Positions 9,995-21,497 are shown, counted from the stretch's first letter. The stretch is DNA of 64,000 nt from Cytospora piceicola (GCA_023375675.1 JALQBC010000022.1:1-64000), one strand, 5' to 3'. Numbers and translations: made by a program. Notes: generated from the letters alone by a model not told the origin.

Positions 9995-12064
9995 AGTTGG
10001 CAAAGCGACGCCGAGCAATCGCTGAATAGCGAAGTCGAAACTCAATAGATGGGAAGGTATATCTTGTCGAAAACCCGGGGAGCACTAGGAACATCACAAA
10101 GTAGGTTCATTGAGTAGAAGTCATCGCGAGGTTTTGTTTTGTTTTGACCGTCTGACAGGATGTTGAAGGAGCTGGTCATGTGACGCAAGCCGCAAGAGAA
10201 GGACACAGCCCTGAAGTTGAACACCATGGAACGGATACGAGGGCGGGTCAGAATATGTGGAACCCGGGGGCCCTGTGCATCGTAATTATTCGGTACTCGT
10301 ATTCATTGTTGCAGAAGGTATTATTTGGGTGTGGCGGCGATTCAGAATTGAAGGCAACCACGGCAGCACGGGTATACCTGGGTTCAAACGTTAACGTTGG
10401 AGCTACATTTGTCATTGGCAGATCTTGACCCACATACTATTCTCGCAGGGTCTAGGATAAGGAACCCAAGTGGAGAAGTATATTTTTAACGTTTGAACCC
10501 CTGGAATAGGTATACATATGTTGTGAACAAGCTTTTGCATAATTTGGCTATGTCTTACACATGTCTTCGGGTCAGAAAACATCACCTACATGCAGCGTAT
10601 TATCCGACACGGAACAAAGACATCTTATCTTGCCCGGTCCCATGTAACTAGAGTCTCTTACACAAGTGCATGCACACCTCGTCATGGCTGGTGGTAAGAG
10701 ATGGAAGGCGGTCCCACAGCAAGGACACCGACATGGATTTGTTGATGATGATTTCCCATGGAAAGACATGGGCGTGGTGGCTTCTGGAGGGCCAGTTACC
10801 AATGAGGAATGCAGACTCTGGTGTTACTTACCTGTGGAGCAAATTTGATTGTGAGCACACCATTAGATGGATACAGTCTTCCACAACATTGCATCTTGCC
10901 TGCTCAACAACTGTGAGGCTAATACTGTGTATTCCGGTTATGTGGAACTCAGTAATCCAGGGCAGAGTGGGCCACCACCTTCTACGGCTGACCAGCCGCC
11001 CAGCTCGCCATTGGTGGTTACACTCGAGCGGTAAGAGAGAGAAAAGGGGGGAGGGAGAAGCGCGGTACACAAGAAACGAAGATCATCCATCCAGACGCGA
11101 AAGGAAACAGAGTGTACCTTCTGGCCGGCTCTAACTTCCTACCCTGACTTCTAATGTCAGCTTGAGAATTGGCGAGATATTGTGGGAACAAAATACCGTC
11201 ATACCAGAAGCACAGTTCAAACGTTGTAAGCAAGCCAGTGGAAGTGATATTGAGATTAAAGTATACACAACTTCCAAGTGAAACTAAATGCTCACATGGA
11301 AATAAACGACTTGGTAATGTTGGAATCCACGAAGAGCATAGCCTCGAACATGAAGAAAAACCCCTCAGAAGAATTTCTAGGTATGAGCAGTACCGCAAAG
11401 TGGGACCAAATTGAAATGCAACTCCCCACTCTGTTTTATGCTTACTTATCATGCTTGATTGACGTCGTGAGATTTCATAGGCTATTTCGGTTCCACACCA
11501 CATGAATATTTCTTATCTGAACAACGATGTATCCCAATCTAGTATAGATGTGCATATCATCTAAAAGCTTCAAGAAAAGCGGAGGGGTGTTTAATTCCAG
11601 GTTGGCCAGACAATGTTTGCAGTAACCTGGGATGATCATCGGCCCAGATGGGTATGTACCTATGTACAGGCGGGCGGTCTCGATATAATGAACCACATAC
11701 CATATTTCCCCACTGCATGAAAGTCAACACTATTATGCATAGTTAGTTGACTGTGGAAGCGTAAGTTTGGTGTGTGTTGGATTTCAACCAACCAAACTGG
11801 CGATGGCTTCGCCACATCTATGTATAGAGACGATGGACCTGGTGGGGCCAGCTAGCAACGTGCATCTGTCACAAAGTGGTATGTGCAACATTGACAGGTT
11901 CCAGAGTTTGAGCAGCGAATGTGACCTTGGATTGTGGTTTCAGCAATGTTCCTCCTCTGCCCTCTCTCCATCCCAGTCTTTCTCTTCTCCCGGTGTTGCT
12001 TCTGAGGCTTGTAATCGCTAACATTGAACGGAATGATCCGGTTCTTGAGGTCGAAGCCACCCTG
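9995..12064. other. gene-free stretch
   Basis: Several short frames on both strands, the longest 161 codons at 11018-11503 (-), show no domain and no splice-linked partner. The stretch contains a 143-bp foldback element at 10371-10514. Otherwise nothing was identified. Confidence 0.5.
10371..10514. repeat. MITE-like foldback element
   Basis: Inverted 15-bp arms GGGTTCAAACGTTAA (10380-10394) and its exact reverse complement (10486-10500) enclose about 91 bp. A second, outer pair GTATACCT / AGGTATAC flanks them, with 7 extra bases on the right. The layout fits a small non-autonomous foldback or MITE. No target duplication was identified. Confidence 0.45.
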
Positions 12065-12838
12065 TTATTCAATGCTCTTCCGAGCAGTGACGACTCTCAA
12101 GATTGGATATTTCTCGCACTCCTTCCAGAAATCTGCATCATTCTGCACCACCTTCGTCTCCGCCAGGGGTAAAAGTTGAGGATCCTCGAGTCCGAACTTC
12201 TCATAAATCTCAAATGTCCCTTTATATAGCACCTCCAGTGATGACCCGCCGAACTCGACCGGCGGTTCAGTGCCATACAGAGTTACCCAGTACTTCAACC
12301 CACCACGTATCTCCTCCAAGTTGGTAAATGATGTCCCGTACTTGTTCCCGTGTTCAGGTACATTTCGAGGGTCGCTTGTATGGATACAAACGAACCTGCC
12401 GCCGGGCTTCAGGTAGGTAGTCGCATTGGCGAACATCGCCTCCAGATCCTCAACCGTTTCGGCATGGTCGAATACCCAGTTTGCCATGACCACGTTGTAC
12501 GAATCCTCAAGCCCCAGGCCCCTCAACGGCTTGGACACGTCCGCCTCGTGCCACCGGATCCGATCGCCGAGTCCGGCCTTGTTGGCCTCCTTCTCCCCGA
12601 CGCGGAGCATCTCCGCGGAGAAATCGACCACATCGACGGACTTTGCTCCGCGCTCGACGGCCTGTCGGGCTCGCAGGCCTGTGCCGCCTCCAAGATCGAG
12701 GATCGTGAGGCCGGCCGGATCCCCGAGCGCCTTGAGGAATAGCTCGGTCTCGAGCCGCCCGATGGGGGTAGTGGTCGTGAAGGCCTCGTAGTCAGATGCT
12801 TGAGCATTGTACTCCGCTGCGAGCTTGGGGCCTGCCAT
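12065..12838 (-). CDS. class I SAM-dependent methyltransferase
   Basis: A single exon of 257 aa. Motif I ILDLGGGTG (about 45-53) is the glycine-rich SAM-binding loop. VDVVDFSAEML (about 68-78) supplies the acidic ribose-binding strand. RWHEADV is motif II-like, and YLKPGGRFVCIH is the post-motif III strand typical of Methyltransf_11/25 domains. It is the usual length for a stand-alone small-molecule methyltransferase. There is no signal peptide or membrane segment, so it is likely cytosolic. The substrate cannot be deduced. The neighbours are not biosynthetic, so nothing places it in a metabolite cluster. ATG 12838 opens the frame directly at MAGPKLAAEYNAQASDYE, a normal start for this family. 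Confidence 0.85.
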   Translation of the reverse strand: MAGPKLAAEYNAQASDYEAFTTTTPIGRLETELFLKALGDPAGLTILDLGGGTGLRARQAVERGAKSVDVVDFSAEMLRVGEKEANKAGLGDRIRWHEADVSKPLRGLGLEDSYNVVMANWVFDHAETVEDLEAMFANATTYLKPGGRFVCIHTSDPRNVPEHGNKYGTSFTNLEEIRGGLKYWVTLYGTEPPVEFGGSSLEVLYKGTFEIYEKFGLEDPQLLPLAETKVVQNDADFWKECEKYPILRVVTARKSIE

Positions 12839-13272
12839 CTCTGGATTGTCAACTTGTATCTTGATACTTGGCCTGGGAGACTTTGAAGAAGGGAGAGGAT
12901 CTGTCAGAGACCCCGATGATCCATCTTTTTGGTCTGCTCTTTATGAATGACGAAGCCGGTGCGGGGTTCATGATTGTGTTACATGCGTAAGCCATTGGCT
13001 TCCTTGTAGTATTTGCGCATATCTACCTACCTAGGTACATGAGTATCTGCCAGACAGGAGACCAATCATCTACAGGCACAGCGATATTTGCATGTTTTGG
13101 AACGGAACATCCAACAAGACCTTAAATCTTGCACAGATGAGTAAACTGGCTGCCCTGATCCAAGTCTCGAACTCTGAAACTGCTCATTGACAAGAGTCTA
13201 TAGATCCATAGCGCCCCATTTTGTGTAGGAAATTCTACGTTCAAACATCAGTTATATACACAGCTCTGGGAT
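12839..13272. other. intergenic spacer
   Basis: This spacer lies between the methyltransferase start and the 3' end of the membrane-protein gene. It holds one ACCTAGGTA spacer-motif copy near 13027. No gene was seen. Confidence 0.6.
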
Positions 13273-15698
13273 CTACATATTCTCGACCCGTCGACCATAG
13301 CCCTTGGTCTTGTCAAACTCCTTGATGTTCTGAGCAAAACCGAACGCAGCGTGAGGATCACTTCTACCTGTCTCAACCTCCCCAAACCGCAGTCTAGTCT
13401 CCTTGAAATCCCTATCCTTCGGCCACTGACCCAGACACGAACCCCTCGATAAGTCATCCACGTCCTGACTCCGAGTAGTAGCCATGAAGGTGGAAAAGTT
13501 GGCATCGGCTGCGTATCCGTTCTTGATGAAGCCATGCATGCCGACGAAGAGGATGATCAAGGTCACTCCCACCGCGAGAAAGTAAGACAAGGCCAGCCAG
13601 AACGGCTCGTACTTCCACACTGTTACCGACGAGGTCACACTGCATGGGACAATGGCCATTTGTCGGTCGTGAAGCACGGTATCAGACAGCATGGAGAAGA
13701 AGACGTCTCGGTACATATTCTCCACGGCCTCGGCCAGGTTGTCGGAGACTGGGAGCTGGCTGTCGCGATCGAGGAGGTCGGTCTGGGTAGCATCTGTGTA
13801 GGTGATCGCGTAGGGGCCTGCGTCGGAGTCGTTTCCCAGAGTGACATTCCCGGAAAGCAGGGTGCGGAAGAGGGTGCCCGTTGCATGATATGATCTACTC
13901 ATGAGTGTTAGCCACTCCGAAATTTGAGAGGATGATGATCTTGATTTACCCAAATCGCAAGTAATCCAGTGCACTTGGACTCTTCGTACTACCGGGAGGC
14001 ATAAGCAGACTGTTCAGTCTTGTTGCACTGTCATTGATAACCACGTTGCCGCTGGCAAAGGTCACTGTAAAGGAGTATGTGGCGTCGTACATCCGACACT
14101 CAGCAATGTGAGTAGTGAGGTTGCTCCAGAGGGATGGCCCGTCGGGGATGCCAGTTGCCCAACCCAACCAAAGCGAGGGGAGACCAGTGAAGACTCCAAC
14201 CTCGGGGTCAGAGTCGGTCATGTTGTACCAGATAAGAGGTTCGCCATTTTCGTCCTCAGGTCCCATAGGCAGGGAAGAGTAACTAGCGTAGAGCACATCT
14301 CCAGCTGGCGCCATTTGTGACTTGTTATAAAGCTGGTACGGCCCGCCGAAGTCATCCCGTTCTTCACATCCATAGGCTGGAGCGTCGAATTGAATAGAAT
14401 ACGTGCAGTTGGTGCCGGCTGGGCAAGGATTTGCCGGTGCGAGTGGTCCAGTGGTCGAGAGCGTCGCCAAAGTGAAGATGCGTTCCATCTCCATCGATGG
14501 CGATGTGTACCAGTATTCGTTGTCAGAGTTAATGTTCCAGTAAGCAAGACCAGACAAGTCGTCGTCAGCCCCGTCCAGTGTGTAATCAAACTCCCTTGTG
14601 AAGTTCATGATAGGAACGTTGGGGCAGGTAGTATTGGCTGTCCGATGTCCACTTTGGGATATCAGAGTGGACGGTGATGCGATGGCGCAGAGTGGTAATG
14701 CCCTACCATGTTGTTATTAGTCTTCCAGTGTGCCACGTCGGCTTGAGTAGTAGACAGGACGTTCGTACCATGAAACAACAGCAAGTGTTGCCGGAAGAGT
14801 TGCCTTGAAGAGGAACTCGATATTGGCGAACTGAAACGGATCATAATAGACCTGAAAAGTTTTAGTACTTTGTTTTCTTCCCTCGGAATCTTGAGAGCAT
14901 GTAATCGAGAACAGGAAGATGACATGCAGGGATGTATAAAAACTCACAGCGAAGATTGCATCCAAAGTTGAGACCTTGAGGGCTCTTTTTTTGACTGCAA
15001 GCTGAACAGAGAAGCGTTAGCATCAAAAGCCAAATGTAAAGTAAGAGTCAGAACTAGACCTAGCATACCCAGGCTTGTTGCTTATATGCGATCTGAACAG
15101 AACCCACCAAGACCATCCTCACAAAGAAAGAAAGCGCACTTCCGTATCTCGGAGGCCATTGGGGATCACCAGAGATTTCCTGTCCGCTCAGGCTCGCATT
15201 ATAGAGGTGATGGGCAAGAGCCGTAAAGAGTCCCAGAAACGCAAGTCCAACCATGGAGAATTGCAAGTAAAACTCATGGTACAATGCCGTCAAGCGGGCT
15301 TTCATGCCTTGAGGTCGGACCGGAGGCTGCTGAGCCGTCGATCTAGGTTCGGCAGTGGTGACTTTGGAGGCTGATGACTTCTCCATGGTAGAAGTGACGG
15401 TCATTGACGGCTTCATGGTAGAAGACGGACTAAGTGTTGGGGAAGTCAAAGATGGTGACATGGTGGCGATCATTGTGAGTCCAGTGTCATGGCGGATAGA
15501 TGGAGCAGGGTTGTGAGGATGCTGTTGGGTGTTGAAACTATCTTGCCCGGGCTGGTTGGTTTCTGCCAAGGTCACCTGGGTAGAGTTTGAGTTTATACCC
15601 ATGGAATTGTGGACTTGAGGTACCGCAGGAGACATATATGGTTCTTCTTCACTTGCGATGCTGCTTGGACCAGATGGACTCCTGACGGTCAAGTCCAT
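13273..15698 (-). CDS. fungal multi-pass membrane protein of unknown function (DUF3176-like)
   Basis: Five exons: 15698-15069, 15001-14948, 14851-14769, 14702-13950 and 13894-13273. All have GT..AG borders and consistent phase, giving 713 aa. The N-terminal 130 residues are Ser/Thr/Pro-rich and probably cytosolic. Hydrophobic segments follow: one after YHEFYLQFSMVG, one at YGSALSFFVRMVLVG, and one at FLFKATLPATLAVVSWALPL. A large region with several N-x-S/T sites and paired cysteines (NPCPAGTNC, CEERDD) comes next, then a last TM (LSYFLAVGVTLIILFVGMHGF) and a short tail. This layout and the ALPLCAIASPSTL block match a large fungal family sometimes labelled formylmethionine-deformylase-like; that label has no catalytic support here. 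The central domain is probably extracytoplasmic. Function unknown. Confidence 0.75.
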
Positions 15699-17585
15699 TG
15701 GAGGAGAAGTTGACTGAGCGTCTAGGCTGCTCGAAGGGGTAGATGGTGATGCAGAAATGGTGCAGTCTCCTGGTTCGATGTTGACATTCCCAAGAATGTC
15801 AAGTCTCTGGTATCAATATAATAGGACTGATGGGGTTGGATCTCGAGTGTCAAGGAGCCTCCTGAGATTCTGGATGCATCTATTTATATTCTTATACCAT
15901 TCTTTGAATCTTCAAGTCTTCATCAATACATATGAACATGGTAGTTCACCGCTATTCCCTGGACATACCTCATGAACGAATGTTGAGCAGACCTAAATCT
16001 GCTACCTCTTCTGAAAATAGAACCAACGTTGGCGTCCATGTGGACCCTATTTTGTATTGGTTCGTCGAACTGCATCTCATAGGAACCCACCTGCCGTTAA
16101 GGCTGCATCTGTGATATTCTTTGGCCAATCAGTACCACCTATCACCACCCATAGTTTCCAGCACCACGTGGGAGTAAGACCACTAGCACATACTTCTCTC
16201 CTCACGTAAGCCAGGGTACCAAGTATCGCTTGTGGAATGGACTCGGTCCTATTGGGTCCCCGTTATCGTAGGATCCTACAGACTCAATTGACCGTTGCTA
16301 CTGACGTGCATGAGAAGGAGCAATTGGATTGTGAGAACTGATCCCTCAGGCTCAGGCCATTTCAACAGCGGGGAAAAACGAACGTGGCCTGATTTTCACT
16401 TCAAAGGGTTCGGAAAGAATTAAAGTAAAATCGATATTATTGTCTTTCAAAGTTCTACTTCTTCCTGACGCTGGTACTCCTTAAATACTTGTTTAGGAGA
16501 GAAATATAGGGAGCCTTCTATAGTTGAAGATTACGGCCATTAGAACGACACCATCTCTTCGGACATACCGACAGGGGCTAGAATGGATATAAAGGGCCCA
16601 AGGATTGCATAGACTGCGGCTCACTACATATGTCCCTTGTAATTTTCATAGGATTCTACTGTTCAGCTGGACTTGGCACGCCCAAGGTGGGTTTTATAGG
16701 CTCTTCAACCTGTAATAGGTACAAATTTTGGGAAGGATTCACATGCTTACTTAAGTACTTAGTAGCCACCCCCGGGGCCCGGGACACTCACGTAAGCGAC
16801 TTGCATGATAACCTCGACCACATAACGGAGGCGTCTGATAACTCGATAATGATTGGGAGTTGGATTGCCGAACTCGATATGACGTCGTAACAGGAACGGA
16901 ACACTCTCGAGATTTGACGCAAGGCCTGGGGATGGACTATGAATAGGAACGGAGAGGTCAACATGGGATGGTGGCCAACGATAAGGGGAGGGCCCGGGGG
17001 TTGGTGCTTCTGAGGCTCTCGTATCTGCACCCCAGCATTTTGAATTCCGATACTTCTGTCTTGAATAAATATAAACAAAAATATGCAGCGGTTATGTCAA
17101 GACTCAAACTCTCCAGCTTTGCTTCCGAAAGTGATTGGACAGTATGTCCAGAAGTCTCTTGCATTGATATAGTCACCCAAGTATTATTTAGTACATCCAG
17201 GGCCCCCCGCCCCCCATGCTCTATACGTATGCCCATACGTATAGAGCATCTTGAACTTGGGGACCCAACAGCATGTCGATGTTGAAGAACATTGTGATAC
17301 TTGACCTTGGCCTTTCTGATATATTTTCAATGATAGACAGGATTTTGTAGCCATCGGTCTGCAGGGAGAATTCGTTGACTCAGTTCTGAATTAGGTACAA
17401 GTATGATTTGGCTGCCCACGTGCTCATGAAAGAATCACTTACAGTAGCCTCCACATCGTATAAGTTTGACCTGTTCAGATATTTGAGGCACCAAATTGAA
17501 CCTCCCAGGTGCCGACAAACCAGCGCTAAGACAACAAGCATCACATAGGCAATCACATACCCTCGAGAGTCATAACCTAGTCACG
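15699..17585. other. gene-free stretch (divergent promoters)
   Basis: Lies between the divergent starts of the membrane-protein gene (-) and the 2EXR gene (+), so it probably holds both promoters. It contains a perfect 16-bp-arm hairpin at 17216-17249. No coding frame can be supported. Confidence 0.55.
17216..17249. repeat. perfect hairpin, 16-bp arms
   Basis: ATGCTCTATACGTATG, a 2-nt spacer (CC), then the exact reverse complement. It lies about 340 bp upstream of the 2EXR start codon, just after a C-rich run. Confidence 0.85.
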
Positions 17586-18674
17586 ATGGTCAGCATGAAA
17601 AACGAGCCTACCCAGCCCGATGCTATATGCAACATACCATCGGCTGATGAGACAAAAGGCCGCAGCATCACAGACCTGCCACCGAAGGTCCGCCAACGTA
17701 TCTGGGAGCTTGTCTGTCCTGAGATTTCAGCGACTGCCAGAGAAAAATCGCGTGTCTTGGAGGTTGAGATCGTACGATGCCCCTGCGATGATCACATCCT
17801 CGAGGGTCCTTGCATCTCTGCTGGTGTTTTTCTCCGCGATCAACACAAATACGTCAGCAAACTTCTTTCCATCAACCAGGAGACGCGCGCGATGGTCAAA
17901 ATTGTCTTTCCTGACGTGTTCCCGATCGGTCACGAGAGTTACGAAGACAAAAATCACTGTAAAAGAGGCTTGGTCCGATTCGATAGCCGACGAGACATCG
18001 TCCTGGTCCACGAGAACTCGGAGATACGCGGTGATCCAGCATTTTCCAGCACAGCCAACAAACACATCCGAAAGTTCTCGTGGAGCGGTATCAGGAACAT
18101 GGCTTTAGGCCTGCGCGGGGGTTCGCCCAGAACAATCAGCTCGACCTTTCCAGAGTGGTCGAAATGTATGCTGTTCGAGATCCAACAAGGCATCCCAGAC
18201 TTGGAGAAGTTGTACCTCGCCTGGGATATGGAACTGCCTGAATGGAGCCACAGCAACTTCCACAACCATTACACCCTGTCGCGATCGAGCAGTACTCCTT
18301 GGGTTCCAACTGACCCGGTTGTCCAGTACTGGTGGTCTCCCCTGAGCAGGATCCAGAACCACTCCAACGTGAATCAAGGGACTCCACTGACTGCTCGCCA
18401 GCTAGAAGACCTCCAGACGGACAGGATTCTCGATGGATGGTCGAGCACGGAGAAGGGGAAACTGCGCCAAACGCGCTTCAAGTTGGATGTTATGCATGTA
18501 CGAGGGTATGATCCACAGCGCATCTACCCTCGGCCTGTACAGCATCCATGCAAATGTGGCCCAGTGCCGGGCCCCTCTTGTCTCAGGTGCGGAACGAGGT
18601 TGCCTGAGAAAGACGAGGAAGGAGATCCTGTGAAGAAAGCGGAGGACCAGGCATATCGGAAGGGAAGTGGCTAG
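17586..18674 (+). CDS. 2EXR-domain protein
   Basis: The frame extends upstream to 17496 without an ATG, so ATG 17586 is taken as the start (362 aa, single exon). Residues 27-40 (SITDLPPKVRQRIW) and the following stretch to about residue 120 (VSKLLSINQETRAMVK) match the fungal 2EXR domain, an F-box-like fold abundant in Sordariomycetes and of unknown biochemical role. The rest is poorly conserved in type. Near the C-terminus CKCGPVPGPSCLRCG has four cysteines spaced like a small zinc-binding knuckle, which is unproven. There is no signal peptide or TM. It is probably intracellular and involved in protein interaction; no partner can be named. Confidence 0.75.
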   Translation: MVSMKNEPTQPDAICNIPSADETKGRSITDLPPKVRQRIWELVCPEISATAREKSRVLEVEIVRCPCDDHILEGPCISAGVFLRDQHKYVSKLLSINQETRAMVKIVFPDVFPIGHESYEDKNHCKRGLVRFDSRRDIVLVHENSEIRGDPAFSSTANKHIRKFSWSGIRNMALGLRGGSPRTISSTFPEWSKCMLFEIQQGIPDLEKLYLAWDMELPEWSHSNFHNHYTLSRSSSTPWVPTDPVVQYWWSPLSRIQNHSNVNQGTPLTARQLEDLQTDRILDGWSSTEKGKLRQTRFKLDVMHVRGYDPQRIYPRPVQHPCKCGPVPGPSCLRCGTRLPEKDEEGDPVKKAEDQAYRKGSG

Positions 18675-19656
18675 GCAGGCAGGTTGCAGGATCAAGAAAG
18701 GAGCGTATACCCAGAGTACAGGGTGCTTCTTCCTAGCGACCGAAGACATCATGACGGGTTGACCGAGCGCAGGCCCAGAGAGACCGCGAGAAAACCAAAA
18801 CAAAGCTGGTGTTGCATCAATTTCGCTGGCTGCGAGTAACCTTGCTGCCACGGGAAGTCCAAGCGAAGAAACAATAGGAAGCCTGTCAGGACTGGATGAG
18901 TTGGTTCTGGTCAAAGGCGTTTTTGTATGATGTATCTATCCGAGACCCTCATGAATCATCAGTAGCATAGGTATGTCCATAATTACCGAAGTAATTACCA
19001 GGACATAAGAATTGGCAACCTGATCCTTGGTACGCCCGATCGCAATAGTGGTCAAGTAGACATGCTACAAGGTTCTTCACAATCTGCTTAGCCAAGCCTG
19101 GAAGCCGCGGAAACACAAACTGATTCACTACGAAACTAGCATGGTAGTGAGATCTGAATACTTAAAAGTACAGCACAGCGGACAGGGATCCTCGGAAATC
19201 TGACATTCCACCAATAAGATGTACTATTCATGGCGACAGATTAAAGGAGTTTCAGGAAGGGGCTATGGAAACATCAAATCACCCGGACACTACCTAGGTA
19301 CTGCGAAGCAACAACGGGCACACACATGAAGCAGGAGAGACGACGGTTTTGTTGTACACAAAGGCACATATGTATTGACTCTTGACCACGCTATGCATGC
19401 AACATTGAGGGCCCAAGACTCCACGCTATCCAAGCATAATGGAGGATCCGAGCACCCCAAATGTCACAATACGTCGGAATTATTGTACAAGAAAGTGTTA
19501 AAAGGTCCAATCAGAAGATTCGAGTCTAACCAGGCAGAAACCACCCATATCATGGCTCACACCCAAATAGAAACCCCAATTCCTCCAGCCCCTTTTTCTT
19601 TTCCTTTTCGACCCCCCAGAGAAACACACAAGCCAAGTAAATGACTAGTGAATAAC
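18675..19656. other. gene-free stretch
   Basis: Lies between two convergent 3' ends (2EXR gene and AA9 gene). It contains one TACCTAGGTA copy near 19291. No gene was found. Confidence 0.6.
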
Positions 19657-20658
19657 TTAGGCCCTGACGTCACGGGCGTGACGGCGCTTCTTGCAAGAGG
19701 ACGAAGAAGAAGACGAGGCGGCGCTTGTCTGGGCAGCGGCGACGCTGGTCTGGGCTGCTGCGACGCTGGAAGAAGCGCTGGTCTGGGCAGCCGAGGTGGC
19801 CACGGCGGCGGCCGACGAGGAGGAGCTGGCGACAGCGGCCGAGGTGGCCACGGCAGCAGCCGACGAGACGGCGCTGGAGGCGACGGCGGCGCTGCCGGTC
19901 GAGTCCGAGCCGGAGAAGGCCAGCTCGGGGCCGGGGACGGTGTAGCTGTCGAAGTCGGTGTAGATGTTGAAGACGAGGCTCTTGTCGTCCTCGGTGTAGA
20001 GAGCCTCACCCTTGGTGCCGGCGGGCAGGGTGGAGCCGGAGCCCGTGACCTGGACGTTGACGCACTGGGGGTAGTTCTGGGCGCCGTCGGCGTTGGAGGC
20101 CGAGTGCAGGGCGATGATCTCGTGGCGGAGCACGTAGTTGCCGGGCTTCAGCGAGGCGGGGATGGGGATCTCCCAGGTCAGGCCGTTGGAGATGAGGCTG
20201 TCGGTGGCCCAGGTGCCGGGGTTGGAGCCGGAGACGAGACCGGACTCCTGGATCTTGACGAACTCCAGGGTGGTCTTGTCGACGGTGGTCGGGTCGTCGG
20301 CGGCGGCGATGTAGTCGATGATGGGACCATGGTGGGAATCAGGCCAGGTGTTCCAGGTGACCTTGATGCTGTCACCGGCGGCGACGGTGGCGTTGTTCAG
20401 GGCGCCGTTGGTGGCACCACGGTGGCAGATGATGTCGGCAGAAGTGTAGGCATCAGGGGCAACGTAGCCGTTGTCCGAGGCGGTGGTAGACCAGGCGATG
20501 AACTCGTTACCGGTGTCGGTACCCTGGGCGGTAGCCCACATCTCATCGAAACCCTTGTAGGAAACACCGCCAATGTCCCAGGCGGAGACATATCCGTGGG
20601 CGGAGACGAGGGAGGCACCGGCGGCAATAGCCAGAGCGATGGGGGACTTGGAAGGCAT
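19657..20658 (-). CDS. AA9 lytic polysaccharide monooxygenase (former GH61)
   Basis: A single exon of 333 aa. Residues 1-20 are a secretory signal ending in SA, so the mature protein begins with His21, the N-terminal histidine of the copper histidine brace. The second brace histidine lies in DSHHGP (H109/H110). The Q-x-Y axial site is in QNYPQC (Q194, Y196). Cys78 and Cys199 are placed for the usual disulfide. The catalytic domain spans about 21-245. AA9 enzymes oxidatively cleave cellulose or other beta-glucans outside the cell, using Cu plus O2 or H2O2 and an electron donor. There is no CBM1. Residues 250-320 are an Ala/Ser/Thr tail, ending in a basic CKKRRHARDVRA. Coding GC is high with G/C-ending codons, as in strongly expressed secreted enzymes. 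Confidence 0.95.
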   Translation of the reverse strand: MPSKSPIALAIAAGASLVSAHGYVSAWDIGGVSYKGFDEMWATAQGTDTGNEFIAWSTTASDNGYVAPDAYTSADIICHRGATNGALNNATVAAGDSIKVTWNTWPDSHHGPIIDYIAAADDPTTVDKTTLEFVKIQESGLVSGSNPGTWATDSLISNGLTWEIPIPASLKPGNYVLRHEIIALHSASNADGAQNYPQCVNVQVTGSGSTLPAGTKGEALYTEDDKSLVFNIYTDFDSYTVPGPELAFSGSDSTGSAAVASSAVSSAAAVATSAAVASSSSSAAAVATSAAQTSASSSVAAAQTSVAAAQTSAASSSSSSSCKKRRHARDVRA

Positions 20659-21260
20659 CTTGAATGTTTTTTGGAGGGTGATGGTTTATTTGTCGGAGAG
20701 ACTGAATTGGACCAGATTCACGATCTTGTATGTTTGTATAAACCGGCTTGCGGGAATGAATGAATGATACTGTAATCAATACAGATACGAGCAGAAAGAA
20801 TGAGGCTCGAAAGTTGGCTTTGGGGAAAAGAATGGATGTGGTTGAGAGAGTCTGGAGAACAAGAAGGAGAGATGGCAAGTCCTCTGGCCGACGGACTGGC
20901 CCTTCTTATGATGGCTGCATCGTGGGCGTGTCGCGTATGGCCTGCATGGTTGACAAGGAGGTCATCTCCACCCTCACCACCCTCCACCACCCTCCCGATC
21001 CTGCTGGCGGTTTCGGTTAAGGATAGGGGGACGTCGTCGTGGGTGGTACGCAAAATGATGAGGACTTCGGCACCTTTCTTGGCGGTCCCAGCGTTTCTTG
21101 GCGGACAAGGTTGTTGGACAAGGTTTAGCACGGTTTAGCACGAGCTTGGTGAAACTTGAGGCTCTCACTGAGCCTGCAGCTCTGGCCTCCACAAGGCGCA
21201 ACCGAGCTCTGCCAGCCAATCCTAGTTGCCTATTGATAGTGAAAAGTGGTTCCCCAAGGA

Positions 21261-21497
21261 CCCCGGCCTTGCCTTGCAGGGACAAGCAACGTCGACCCGT
21301 TGTTTCAATTTCATATCATCCCCCCAGTCCCCCCCTACGATATACCGCCGTGCCGCCCTGTAACCCTGTAACCCTGAGGGCTGGATGCCTAGATGCATAC
21401 ACCCAAACATTTGACAGTACCAAGATCCCATCGTGTTACCCCATAACCCCCAGTGGCCGCCTCTTTACCGCCCCAGATGCCAGGGGTCGAGGTGGGG
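21261..21497. promoter_or_regulatory. cluster of CreA/CRE1-like boxes upstream of the AA9 gene
   Basis: Five matches to the carbon-catabolite repressor consensus SYGGRG, read on either strand: 21261-21266, 21322-21327, 21448-21453, 21471-21476 and 21492-21497. They lie 0.6-0.84 kb upstream of the AA9 start. Carbon repression of LPMO genes by CreA/CRE1 is well established in other fungi; binding here is inferred only from the hexamers. Confidence 0.35.

Noticed and set aside
11018..11503. 161-codon minus-strand frame
   Set aside because: No recognisable domain, Cys/Ser-rich without pattern, and overlapped by equally open plus-strand frames.
19648..20763. 371-codon Gly/Asp/Val-rich frame on the plus strand
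   Set aside because: It is the exact antisense of the AA9 coding region; the open frame follows from its G/C-ending codons. Composition is extreme and no domain is visible.
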